This document shows, piece by piece, positions 1 to 5,897 of a DNA stretch of 26,610 bases. Within the stretch, counting starts at the first letter, position 1; each line of letters starts with the position of its first letter. Source of the DNA: a virus; IMG/VR virus record IMGVR_UViG_3300048924_000080, positions 1 to 26,610 of that record, one strand, 5' to 3'. The translations under genes were made by a program, and so were the position numbers. A model generated the notes under the pieces. It was not told where the DNA came from and searched no databases. It worked only from the letters and a program-made list of their open reading frames with translations.

Positions 1-71
1 AAAACTGTAAACGGTGGCGTCAACGGCGCTGGTTTTGCCGCTTGCTCAAACCGCTAAGTGTTTGATTTATT
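1..71. other. Flanking DNA left of the prophage end
   Basis: This short stretch lies just beyond the 3' CCA end of the tRNA-Lys fragment and is probably host chromosome downstream of the original tRNA gene. No gene is visible. A TTGACG hexamer on the minus strand (18-23) resembles the phage promoter element, but it lacks the GCGG extension and its -10 position falls at the window edge. A weak inverted repeat (ggttt/aaacc) is present without a T-run, so I do not call a terminator. Confidence 0.4.
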
Positions 72-116
72 TGGTGGGCGCACCAGGGCTCGAACCTGGG
101 ACCCGCTGATTAAGAG
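72..116 (-). other. attL candidate: 3' fragment of tRNA-Lys(CTT)
   Basis: Read on the minus strand, this is the 3' half of a tRNA-Lys. It contains the anticodon loop CTCTTAA (116-110, anticodon CTT), the 3' strand of the anticodon stem, a perfect T-stem around TTCGAGC, the 3' acceptor strand TGCGCCC, discriminator A and an encoded CCA (74-72). The bases that should form the 5' anticodon stem (121-117) do not pair, so the tRNA identity stops exactly at the anticodon loop. This is the classic footprint of a tyrosine recombinase that integrates into a tRNA and leaves a 3' duplicate. The intact tRNA should sit at the other prophage end, outside the window. Confidence 0.8.
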
Positions 117-148
117 CTACGTCTTTTCACCTGTTCTCAATGACTTAG

Positions 149-212
149 GTGTCGCACGCTGGGGAGAACACGGGGTGAACTGTGGGGTCTCTGTGGGCCC
201 GTGTCGCACGCT
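149..212. repeat. 12-bp direct repeat next to attL
   Basis: The 12-mer gtgtcgcacgct occurs at 149-160 and again at 201-212, 52 bp apart. A second element, ctcaatg, occurs at 136-142 and 211-217. An inverted pair, tgttctc (132-138) and gagaaca (164-170), flanks the first 12-mer. This lies just inside the prophage end, where integrase arm-type sites are usually found. The arm-site role is inferred from position only. Confidence 0.4.
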
Positions 213-592
213 CAATGCAGCGGCGGTTTCGGCCCGATCGTGATCCAGTTCGCCAGCATCCAGCCCAGCGCACCGCCGCCGGCCGCAAGACCAGCCCAGA
301 TCCATTTGCCGAGCTTCTGGGCGCCCACGGCCTGCGCCTTGGCAGTCTCGAACGCCTCGACCGACGGCTTGATGTCGGTGATGTCAGCGATCGCCGTGTC
401 GACCTTGGCGCTGAGGCTCGACACCTTCTCCGACAGCGCGTCGAACTTGAAATGCAGATCGCGCCGGCCCTGGGAGGCTGACGCTTCCTGCGATTGCCAT
501 GTGCTCACCAGCGTCTTGACGGTGCTTTCCAGTCCGCCGATCGACCGGCTCATCTCGCGCAAAGCTGCTTCGGTCGTGGCGTCCGTCATCAC
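212..592 (-). CDS. Coiled-coil protein with C-terminal membrane segment (DUF1515/XhlA-like, holin candidate)
   Basis: A protein of 126 aa. Residues about 5-95 are predicted coiled coil with heptad-like Leu/Val/Ile spacing (SIGGLEST, KFDALSEKVSSLSAKVDTAIADI). Residues about 95-120 are one Gly/Ala/Trp-rich membrane segment (LGKWIWAGLAAGGGALGW), followed by a short tail. This architecture matches small rhizobial phage proteins annotated DUF1515 and, more loosely, XhlA. It is the last gene of the lysis cassette, directly after the spanins, so a role as holin or holin partner is reasonable but unproven. The start is GTG at 592, in a GTGA overlap with the o-spanin stop; ATG at 589 is one codon further in and equally possible. 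Confidence 0.7.
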   Translation of the reverse strand: MMTDATTEAALREMSRSIGGLESTVKTLVSTWQSQEASASQGRRDLHFKFDALSEKVSSLSAKVDTAIADITDIKPSVEAFETAKAQAVGAQKLGKWIWAGLAAGGGALGWMLANWITIGPKPPLH

Positions 593-897
593 CGGCCCTT
601 CGCTACCCGCTGGCGCTGGCTCACCTGACAGTCCCGCGTCGCGTCGAGATTGTCGTTGGCCTCACCGAGCGCCACCTTGTATTCGCCGACGGCGAGCTTG
701 GGATCCGTGTTGACCGTGATCGTGCCGGCGTCCTGGGGATCAACCACGTTCGCGGCCAATTGTTCACAGGCGCGCGAGAGCTGATAGCCCTGGTTACCGA
801 CGCTTGGCGCGGCCGAGTGCGCGCAGCCGCTCAAGATCATCAGCATTAAAGGCGCACACAGCCTCCGGCCTGTCGCCGAACCTCTTGCGGAAATCAT
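589..897 (-). CDS. Outer-membrane spanin lipoprotein (Rz1-like), nested start
   Basis: A protein of 102 aa with a lipoprotein signal: an Arg-containing n-region, a hydrophobic stretch (LCAPLMLMIL) and a lipobox LSGC, with acylated Cys at residue 25. The mature part is about 78 aa with two further Cys. Its first 104 bases lie inside the inner-membrane spanin gene in another frame, then it runs past that gene's stop. Overlapping i-spanin/o-spanin pairs of this kind are known from lambda and many Gram-negative phages. The o-spanin bridges the periplasm with its partner to disrupt the outer membrane in the last step of lysis. It is assigned from the lipobox and overlap, since o-spanins have little sequence conservation. 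Confidence 0.72.
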   Translation of the reverse strand: MISARGSATGRRLCAPLMLMILSGCAHSAAPSVGNQGYQLSRACEQLAANVVDPQDAGTITVNTDPKLAVGEYKVALGEANDNLDATRDCQVSQRQRVAKGR

Positions 898-1252
898 CGA
901 GTTTTTCCTTCGCCTCGTCGGCCTTCGCTTCAGCTTCTGCCTTCAGCCGCTCGGCCTCCTTGGCCGTGGCCTCGCTGTTTTCGATCTGGATTTCTTTGAA
1001 CGTCAGATCGTTCTTCAGCTGCCGGGTCTCGGCGCGCTCGTCGGCAACGCGAAAGCCCACCAGGAAGAACAGCAGCGCGGCCGCCAGTACCTGCACCAGC
1101 GCGGCCGCCTTGGCGTAGACATAGGCCTGCGGCCAGACGCGCTCGACGATCCCGGGGACATGCGCGACGAGGAAGGCGGCCAGCAGCACGAGGCCGACCA
1201 GCGAGAGGGTGACGGTCGACGTCGCCGCGTTCCAGAACAGATCGGTCATCAT
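794..1252 (-). CDS. Inner-membrane spanin candidate (Rz-like) with two membrane segments
   Basis: A protein of 152 aa with two hydrophobic segments (about residues 13-31 and 47-67), then a long charged Glu/Lys/Ala coiled coil (about 70-125) and a basic C-terminus. The periplasmic coiled coil plus the overlapping lipoprotein gene identify it as the i-spanin partner. Classic i-spanins have one N-terminal anchor, so the second segment is unusual and could reflect a fused holin-like hairpin. The start is the first of two tandem ATGs, in an ATGA overlap with the endolysin stop, so it should be translated by coupling. Confidence 0.7.
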   Translation of the reverse strand: MMTDLFWNAATSTVTLSLVGLVLLAAFLVAHVPGIVERVWPQAYVYAKAAALVQVLAAALLFFLVGFRVADERAETRQLKNDLTFKEIQIENSEATAKEAERLKAEAEAKADEAKEKLDDFRKRFGDRPEAVCAFNADDLERLRALGRAKRR

Positions 1253-2067
1253 GCGACGTGCTTTCGCACCCAGACCCTGACAGGCTCGGCGCCGAAGAAG
1301 CAGATGATGAACGTCACCAGGCAGACGGCCGAGAGGAAGATGAACGCGAGCAGCGCCGCCGCGATCTGCCAGTCGGTCAGCGCACCGAGGCCGCCGAACC
1401 CGATGCTGGAGCCCGCCGCAACGACCCAGTTGCGCGCGCGGCTGAAGAAGCCGGATGCCGAGGGCGCCGGCCCCGGAGGGCTGCCAGGCGGCCCCTGATC
1501 CTCGTGCCCAGCCTCTTGGGTGCTCTCCTGAACGTCGCTGTCTCCATCCGCCTGCACGTCACCGAGGAGGCCTACAGGGCGTGCCACGGGCTCACGCGAG
1601 CAGAACTCGAAGTGCATGGGATCGGTGCGACCCCGATAGTCGCCGCCCCACAGCGCGCCCTGGCGCTTGAACGCGTCGATCACGATCTGCGGCATGGTAC
1701 CATGGCCGGTGCCAAAACCGTTGTTCTCGGCATCGAAGTCGATCGCAGCCCCGTAAGCATGGTTCGACCAGCGCGTCGCCGAGCCACGGATCAGGCGATG
1801 GTTGTAGGCGCCCGAATAGTGCGAGATCCGCAAGCGGTCGATCTTGGCTTGGTCGCGGCCGCAACGCTCCCAGATCTCGTCGAGCGCCGCCTTCAATGCG
1901 CCGGCGGCCTTGCGGTGAAACTGGATCTGCCGCACCGGCTTGCCGTCGTAATACATCTGGAACGGCGGAACGACCGGGACGAGATACTTGCCGGGCTCGT
2001 CCTTCGCGGGATCACCATAGAACGCCGCGAGCGACGCCGGATCATCGTGAGGCCAGCGCGTCGACAT
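1249..2067 (-). CDS. M15-family peptidase endolysin with C-terminal membrane anchor
   Basis: A protein of 272 aa. The N-terminal 160 residues form an M15 (VanY/DD- or L-Ala-D-Glu-type) zinc peptidase domain. The core motif is SNHAYGAAIDFD, with zinc ligands H103 and D110, and the third ligand is H152 in DPMHFEF. A Pro/Gly/Asp-rich linker (about 165-205) leads to a strong membrane segment (about 233-259) and a short basic tail. It should cleave peptide cross-links or stems in peptidoglycan. No signal peptide is visible, so access depends on a holin or on the C-terminal anchor. It overlaps the RlpA-like gene by one base (TGATG). Which bond is cut cannot be decided from the sequence. Confidence 0.85.
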   Translation of the reverse strand: MSTRWPHDDPASLAAFYGDPAKDEPGKYLVPVVPPFQMYYDGKPVRQIQFHRKAAGALKAALDEIWERCGRDQAKIDRLRISHYSGAYNHRLIRGSATRWSNHAYGAAIDFDAENNGFGTGHGTMPQIVIDAFKRQGALWGGDYRGRTDPMHFEFCSREPVARPVGLLGDVQADGDSDVQESTQEAGHEDQGPPGSPPGPAPSASGFFSRARNWVVAAGSSIGFGGLGALTDWQIAAALLAFIFLSAVCLVTFIICFFGAEPVRVWVRKHVA

Positions 2068-2405
2068 CAGTCAATCCTTTCGATGGTGACGCGGCCGACG
2101 CCGGCATCGAGCATGCCGATCGCGCGCGCTGCGCCGAGTGAGAGATCGATGCTCCGCCCGGTCCATTTTGCCGGGCCGCGATCGTTGACGCGGCAGATCA
2201 CGTCCCGACCGCGATAGCTGACCCGGAGCTTCGTTCCGAACGCCATTGCGCGATGCGCGCAGGTCATGCCATGCGGGTTGAAGCGCTCGCCGCTCGCGGT
2301 CCGGGTGCCGCTTTCGAAGCCGTACCAAGACGCGAGAACAGCCTCCCCGGCACGGGCACGCACCGGGGAGACCAGGAGCAGACAAAGGAGGAGAACACGC
2401 ATCAT
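2067..2405 (-). CDS. RlpA-like secreted lytic transglycosylase
   Basis: A protein of 112 aa: a signal peptide (MMRVLLLCLLLVSPVRARA), then a single double-psi beta-barrel of the RlpA family. Visible motifs are ASWYG, TASGERF, TCAHR, FGTKLRV, VNDRGP and IDLS. Residues E40, H51 and D75 align by motif with those important in Pseudomonas RlpA. No SPOR domain is present, so it lacks the usual septal targeting and is much shorter than cellular RlpA. In the lysis cassette it probably acts as a secreted peptidoglycan-cleaving enzyme beside the M15 endolysin. It has no Shine-Dalgarno; the promoter element ends 7 nt before the first ATG, suggesting a leaderless message. ATG at 2402 is an alternative start. 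Confidence 0.85.
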   Translation of the reverse strand: MMRVLLLCLLLVSPVRARAGEAVLASWYGFESGTRTASGERFNPHGMTCAHRAMAFGTKLRVSYRGRDVICRVNDRGPAKWTGRSIDLSLGAARAIGMLDAGVGRVTIERID

Positions 2406-2412
2406 GGCCGCG

Positions 2413-2443
2413 ACAATGCGGCCAGAGGGTCTACGTCAACCGC
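2413..2443 (-). promoter_or_regulatory. Late promoter element P7 (lysis)
   Basis: On the minus strand: GCGGTTGACG, 15 bp, then CATTGT, followed 7 nt later by the RlpA-like ATG. The TGA inside TTGACG is also the stop codon of the preceding 163-aa gene. Its -10 is the weakest of the set at the first base, but the GCGGTTGAC block and spacing match the others exactly. Confidence 0.65.
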
Positions 2444-2927
2444 TCGTTGTATCCGAGGAGCCGGTCGACGCCTCGGTAGGGCTGTTGGTGATCTGCCCGA
2501 GCGCGGCCTCGATATCGTCGGCCACTTTGCGGATATCCGCACCGTGCGCGCGAAACTTGCCGATCGCAGCCTGGGCGCGATCGTGGGCCTCCTGGATCTC
2601 GTCGGCGACCTTGTCGGCCTCGGCATCCATGTTCTTGACGAGATCCTGCGTGAGAAACGCCAGGCGCTGCATGCCGCGCATCTTGGGAGGCCCTTCCTTG
2701 GGTGGGGTGAATTCCGCGATCGCCGCGGCCAGATGATCATCGAGATGCTTGCTGGCGGTGCCCGACCACACGGCCATGATTTCATCTGCGCTCGGCTCGC
2801 CACCGACCGCGTCGACGAAATAATCGCGTCCCTCGATCGACACCGGCCCGTAGCGCACGGCGCCGGGCTGCTGGTCGCTCGCCGGGAAGTTCGGCGGTTG
2901 ATTATAGACGCAGCAGATCCGGCTCAC
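2436..2927 (-). CDS. Hypothetical protein after tail fibre (possible fibre-associated protein)
   Basis: A protein of 163 aa that I do not recognise. The first 60 residues look folded (CCVYNQPP, VSIEGRDYFVDAVGGEPSADEIMAVW). Residues about 85-145 are predicted helix or coiled coil (LTQDLVKNMDAEADKVADEIQEAHDRAQ), and the tail is Ser/Thr-rich. It starts with GTG in a GTGA overlap with the fibre stop and is preceded by GGGAG at useful distance, so it is co-translated with the fibre. Position suggests a fibre assembly chaperone or accessory subunit, but nothing in the sequence proves it. Its stop codon is embedded in the lysis promoter. Confidence 0.8.
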   Translation of the reverse strand: MSRICCVYNQPPNFPASDQQPGAVRYGPVSIEGRDYFVDAVGGEPSADEIMAVWSGTASKHLDDHLAAAIAEFTPPKEGPPKMRGMQRLAFLTQDLVKNMDAEADKVADEIQEAHDRAQAAIGKFRAHGADIRKVADDIEAALGQITNSPTEASTGSSDTTSG

Positions 2928-4999
2928 GCCATCAGCTCCCGCGCTTCCATGAAGCTGTTCATCGCGCCGCCCATCAGCCGCGCGCTGCTCTGCCCGTTGA
3001 AAGTGATCGTCGCCGCAGCCGCAGGGCCAACGCGTAGCTTGAACGTCGTTTGAGCGATCGATGCGGCCAGGGCGGTATAGTCAAGATTACGCTGCTGGAT
3101 GACGTTTGCAGCAAAGAACTGGCCGCAGTTTGCCGTCACCGCGCTGGCCGCGCTGTCACGGAAGAGCGCCAACGTCGCGCCGGACCCGACCGAGTGCGCA
3201 ACGAACGCCGAGGCCGTCACCTTCAGCAGGTTCGCCGCCGACGTCGGTGTAATCGCGAGCGACATGTACTGATCACCCTCCGTATTCTGCGGAATGGTGT
3301 CGTCGAACGGCGTGATCGTCGTCCCCGTCGCCATCGCACCGGTGTCGGAGCGCTGCAGCTGGATGTCCTGCCCCGGCAGCGGGCTACCGGGTTCGAACAG
3401 CTGCGTGCGCGTCGGGCCCGCGGACCAGGTGCCTGCCGTGGCAAGACCGGTTTCCCAGCTCATATAGCCAAGAACCTGATAGGGCTTCGACGTCGGCGGC
3501 ACCGTCGTGTAGAACACCTGCGCGATGTTGCCCGTCACGGTCCCGGAAGCTATCGGAAACTGCCCGAGGGGATAGATGCTGTTGCCCGACAGGCAGTTGA
3601 TCACGCTCAGACGCAGGGTCCCTGCATCGTTGAACGCCACCAGCCAGATCCGGAATGGTGTGCCGTTCAGTGCGCCGAGCGTGCTTCCGACACCGATGAA
3701 GAGCGACGTCGCCGCGGTCAACGGCATCACCGTGAAGTCGCCGCTGCCCGCCGTCGCATTGCGGACGATGACATAGACCGGATCGGACGGCGACGGATCG
3801 TTGCCCGCAAGCGTCTTGATCGCGATCTGCAGCACGTTGCTCGAAACGCTCGGCACGATCGTGCCGTTGATCAGCGGCGAAGCCAGGTTGCGGATCTGGG
3901 CGGCGACGCCGCGACCCGGCAGCGGCACGGCCGCATGGTAGAGCTGCAGCGTCGTTGGCGATACCGACCAGGCGCCGGCGCTGGCAAGGCCAGCCGGATA
4001 GTCGGCAAACCCGAGCACCGCATAGGGCTTCGATGTCACCGCCGCGCCAGTGTAGAACGTCAGCGCGCTGTCGGCATTGCCGGCGCCACCTTCCGCCGTC
4101 GATGATGCCGGCTGGTCCGGCGTGAGCAGCAGCTGCGCCAGCAGCCCGTCAAGCGGGTTGATGATACCGAGGCGGAACGTGCCGGCATCGTTGAACCCGA
4201 CCAGCCACACCTTGAACGCCGCGCTGTTGGTGGTGCCAAGCGAGGATCCCGACGATACCGTGATCGAGGTGGCCGACGTCAGCGTCATCACTGTGTAGTC
4301 GCCGGTCGCAAGCGTGCCGTTGCGCACCAGCACCAGAACGGGATCGCCGGTCGAGGGATCATTGCCGGTGAGCGTCTTGATCGCGAACGTCACCGCGCCG
4401 CCGGTGTGGCTTTCGACGATCGTGCCGTTGATCATCGAGAACCCCTGCGACGACGCTGCAAGCGTCCGCGCGATCACTGCCTGTGCCGCCACGGCCGCGC
4501 CGGCCGTTTGCGCCACCATCTCCCAGCGGTTGAGGCTGCCGGAGGTGCGGTAGCGCAGCGTCGCGCTTGCTTTCGGCGTCATCACGATGTCGGCGCCGCC
4601 GAGGTCGAAACGGTTAGCCACGCTCGATGATGCGCTCTGATCCTTCAGCGTAAGGTTGAAGCTGCCACCGTTGTAGACCGTGAGCTCCCGCCCATCCGTT
4701 GCATCCGTCACGGTCGACGGCACGATGCCGGTCAGATCGCGCGCCGCATCGGTCGACATGACGAGCACACTGGCGTGCTTCATGCCCGCCGGATTGTAGT
4801 CGTTGGTGTTGGCGGAGATCTGCGCCGGCACCAGGATCTCGCGGATATGCTTCTTGGCGAGACGAATGCCGCCGGCGGTCGCACCGTCGCCGATATGCGG
4901 CTCCTTCTTCGTGGTGTCGAAGCCGAGCTCGGCCGGGAGCGGGGTGACGCCCTCGATTTCGGTGGTGGTACCGCGAATATGCTGGACCCGGGTGCTCAT
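2924..4999 (-). CDS. Tail fibre / receptor-binding protein with Mtd-like N-terminus and internal duplication
   Basis: A protein of 691 aa. Residues 5-50 (IRGTTTEIEG, AELGFDTTKKEPHIGDG) match the N-terminal knob motif of phage major tropism determinant and other fibres. Residues about 50-185 form a linker domain. Two homologous repeats follow, about 189-364 and 376-545, sharing INGTIV, IKTL.GNDPS, F..WLV.FNDAGT.RL..IN and TSKPY.VLG. The C-terminal domain (about 546-691) carries QNTEGDQYMSLAITPTSAAN, a type common in fibre tips. It overlaps the adaptor gene by ATGA. Its likely role is host-surface recognition from the tail. No reverse transcriptase or template repeat is present, so tropism switching is not indicated. 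Confidence 0.82.
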   Translation of the reverse strand: MSTRVQHIRGTTTEIEGVTPLPAELGFDTTKKEPHIGDGATAGGIRLAKKHIREILVPAQISANTNDYNPAGMKHASVLVMSTDAARDLTGIVPSTVTDATDGRELTVYNGGSFNLTLKDQSASSSVANRFDLGGADIVMTPKASATLRYRTSGSLNRWEMVAQTAGAAVAAQAVIARTLAASSQGFSMINGTIVESHTGGAVTFAIKTLTGNDPSTGDPVLVLVRNGTLATGDYTVMTLTSATSITVSSGSSLGTTNSAAFKVWLVGFNDAGTFRLGIINPLDGLLAQLLLTPDQPASSTAEGGAGNADSALTFYTGAAVTSKPYAVLGFADYPAGLASAGAWSVSPTTLQLYHAAVPLPGRGVAAQIRNLASPLINGTIVPSVSSNVLQIAIKTLAGNDPSPSDPVYVIVRNATAGSGDFTVMPLTAATSLFIGVGSTLGALNGTPFRIWLVAFNDAGTLRLSVINCLSGNSIYPLGQFPIASGTVTGNIAQVFYTTVPPTSKPYQVLGYMSWETGLATAGTWSAGPTRTQLFEPGSPLPGQDIQLQRSDTGAMATGTTITPFDDTIPQNTEGDQYMSLAITPTSAANLLKVTASAFVAHSVGSGATLALFRDSAASAVTANCGQFFAANVIQQRNLDYTALAASIAQTTFKLRVGPAAAATITFNGQSSARLMGGAMNSFMEARELMA
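3365..4435 (-). repeat. Internal tandem duplication in the tail fibre gene
   Basis: This region encodes two related blocks of about 170 residues: 3908-4435 (residues 189-364) and 3365-3874 (residues 376-545). Conserved anchors are spaced almost identically in both. The DNA has diverged well beyond recent duplication, which suggests an old event kept by selection on the protein. Confidence 0.8.
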
Positions 5000-5691
5000 A
5001 CGTATGTTCCGTAGTCGCGCGAGGTTGAGGTGACGTCGGTGTAGAATTGATAGTCGGGATTGCCGAGGATGGCGGCATAGGTCGAGGCCAAGCCCGCGGC
5101 GCCGGTGGCGATGCCGGCTTGCGTCGTCGCCGTCGCCGCGGCGCCGACCGCGATATCGCGCGCGGCTTCAGCGCCGGCCTGCGCGCTCGATCCCGACACC
5201 GTGTCGGCATAGGCTTTGGTGGCAAGGTCACTGTCGTCGATCGGCTCGGCCGCCCGCACCGTGCGCGGCCGGAAGTCGACGACGCCGATCGAGGCCGAGA
5301 ACGGTGTGACGGTTCGGTTCTGCCGGTTGCGCAGCTCGGCGTCGCGCATCGCATCCGCATCCGCGATCCGCTCGTGCACGGACGGGTCGAAGCGCGCGAG
5401 GTTGACGAAATCGACGCCCTGGGTCGCCGGCGTCACCCGCTCGATCGCGATCCTGACAGGCGCGTCGGCCGAGGCCGACGGAAACGCAATCCGCGTGACG
5501 GTCGCCGCGCCGCCAGCGTCGAGCGAGGCCGAATAATGCAGGCCGAAAGTCAGCGCGATCAGCAGCCCGCTGCCGTCGAAATACCCGACATGGACATGCT
5601 CCGCCGCCTGCGCCGAGAAGCCCGCCGGAAAGCTGCTCTCGGCCCCGGTGTAGAGGAATTCGGAATAGCTGGCTTCGGTTGCGACCGTCAT
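4996..5691 (-). CDS. Tail fibre adaptor, T7 gp17-like N-terminal domain
   Basis: A protein of 231 aa. Residues about 1-145 resemble the N-terminal domain of T7-type fibres that docks on the tail (YTGAESSFPAGF, EHVHVGYFDGSG, RIAIERVTP, NLARFDPSVHERIADADAMRDAELRNRQNRT). The motif IDDSDLATKAYAD resembles the linker seen in many fibres. An Ala-rich helix and a short Tyr-rich end follow. It probably links the following 691-aa fibre to the tail tube. The chosen start is ATG at 5691, because the promoter's -10 ends 7 nt before it; TTG at 5700 would lie inside the -10. No Shine-Dalgarno is present, so it should be leaderless. Confidence 0.82.
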   Translation of the reverse strand: MTVATEASYSEFLYTGAESSFPAGFSAQAAEHVHVGYFDGSGLLIALTFGLHYSASLDAGGAATVTRIAFPSASADAPVRIAIERVTPATQGVDFVNLARFDPSVHERIADADAMRDAELRNRQNRTVTPFSASIGVVDFRPRTVRAAEPIDDSDLATKAYADTVSGSSAQAGAEAARDIAVGAAATATTQAGIATGAAGLASTYAAILGNPDYQFYTDVTSTSRDYGTYV

Positions 5692-5698
5692 GGCGGGC

Positions 5699-5729
5699 AA
5701 GGTAGGCCGGTGTCGGCCGCGTCAACCGC
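5699..5729 (-). promoter_or_regulatory. Late promoter element P6 (tail fibre)
   Basis: On the minus strand: GCGGTTGACG, 15 bp, then TACCTT, with the fibre-adaptor ATG 7 nt further. There is no ribosome binding site between, so transcription would begin at or within a base or two of the ATG. Confidence 0.75.
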
Positions 5730-5897
5730 CAGCCCCTCCCTTGAAGGGGAGTGGACTAGGCCTAGACCCTGGCGAGCCCGTTCCCCTTTTGGGCGTTGTT
5801 CTTCACGGGCCAATGCATTGAGAACGGCGTCCGGACAGACTGGCAACATCTCCATGCGCTGCCTTGAAGGGAGTGGACGATGCGCCCTGAGGAAGCG
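5730..5897. other. Non-coding gap with imperfect direct repeat
   Basis: Between the SGNH gene and the fibre promoter, no supportable ORF is seen. An 18-nt element (ccttgaaggggagtggac, 5739-5756) recurs at 5862-5878 with one base missing. A 10-bp palindrome, ctaggcctag, lies at 5756-5765. The reading frame that ends in the promoter's TGA has no start codon. The gap may be scar tissue from module exchange. Confidence 0.5.

Noticed and set aside
18-23. Eighth promoter element at TTGACG near the left edge
   Set aside because: It has GCCG instead of GCGG, its -10 falls off the window edge, and it lies outside the prophage boundary.
2924-4999. Diversity-generating retroelement, because the fibre has an Mtd-like N-terminus
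   Set aside because: No reverse transcriptase, no template repeat and no adenine-biased C-terminal repeat copy is visible in the window.
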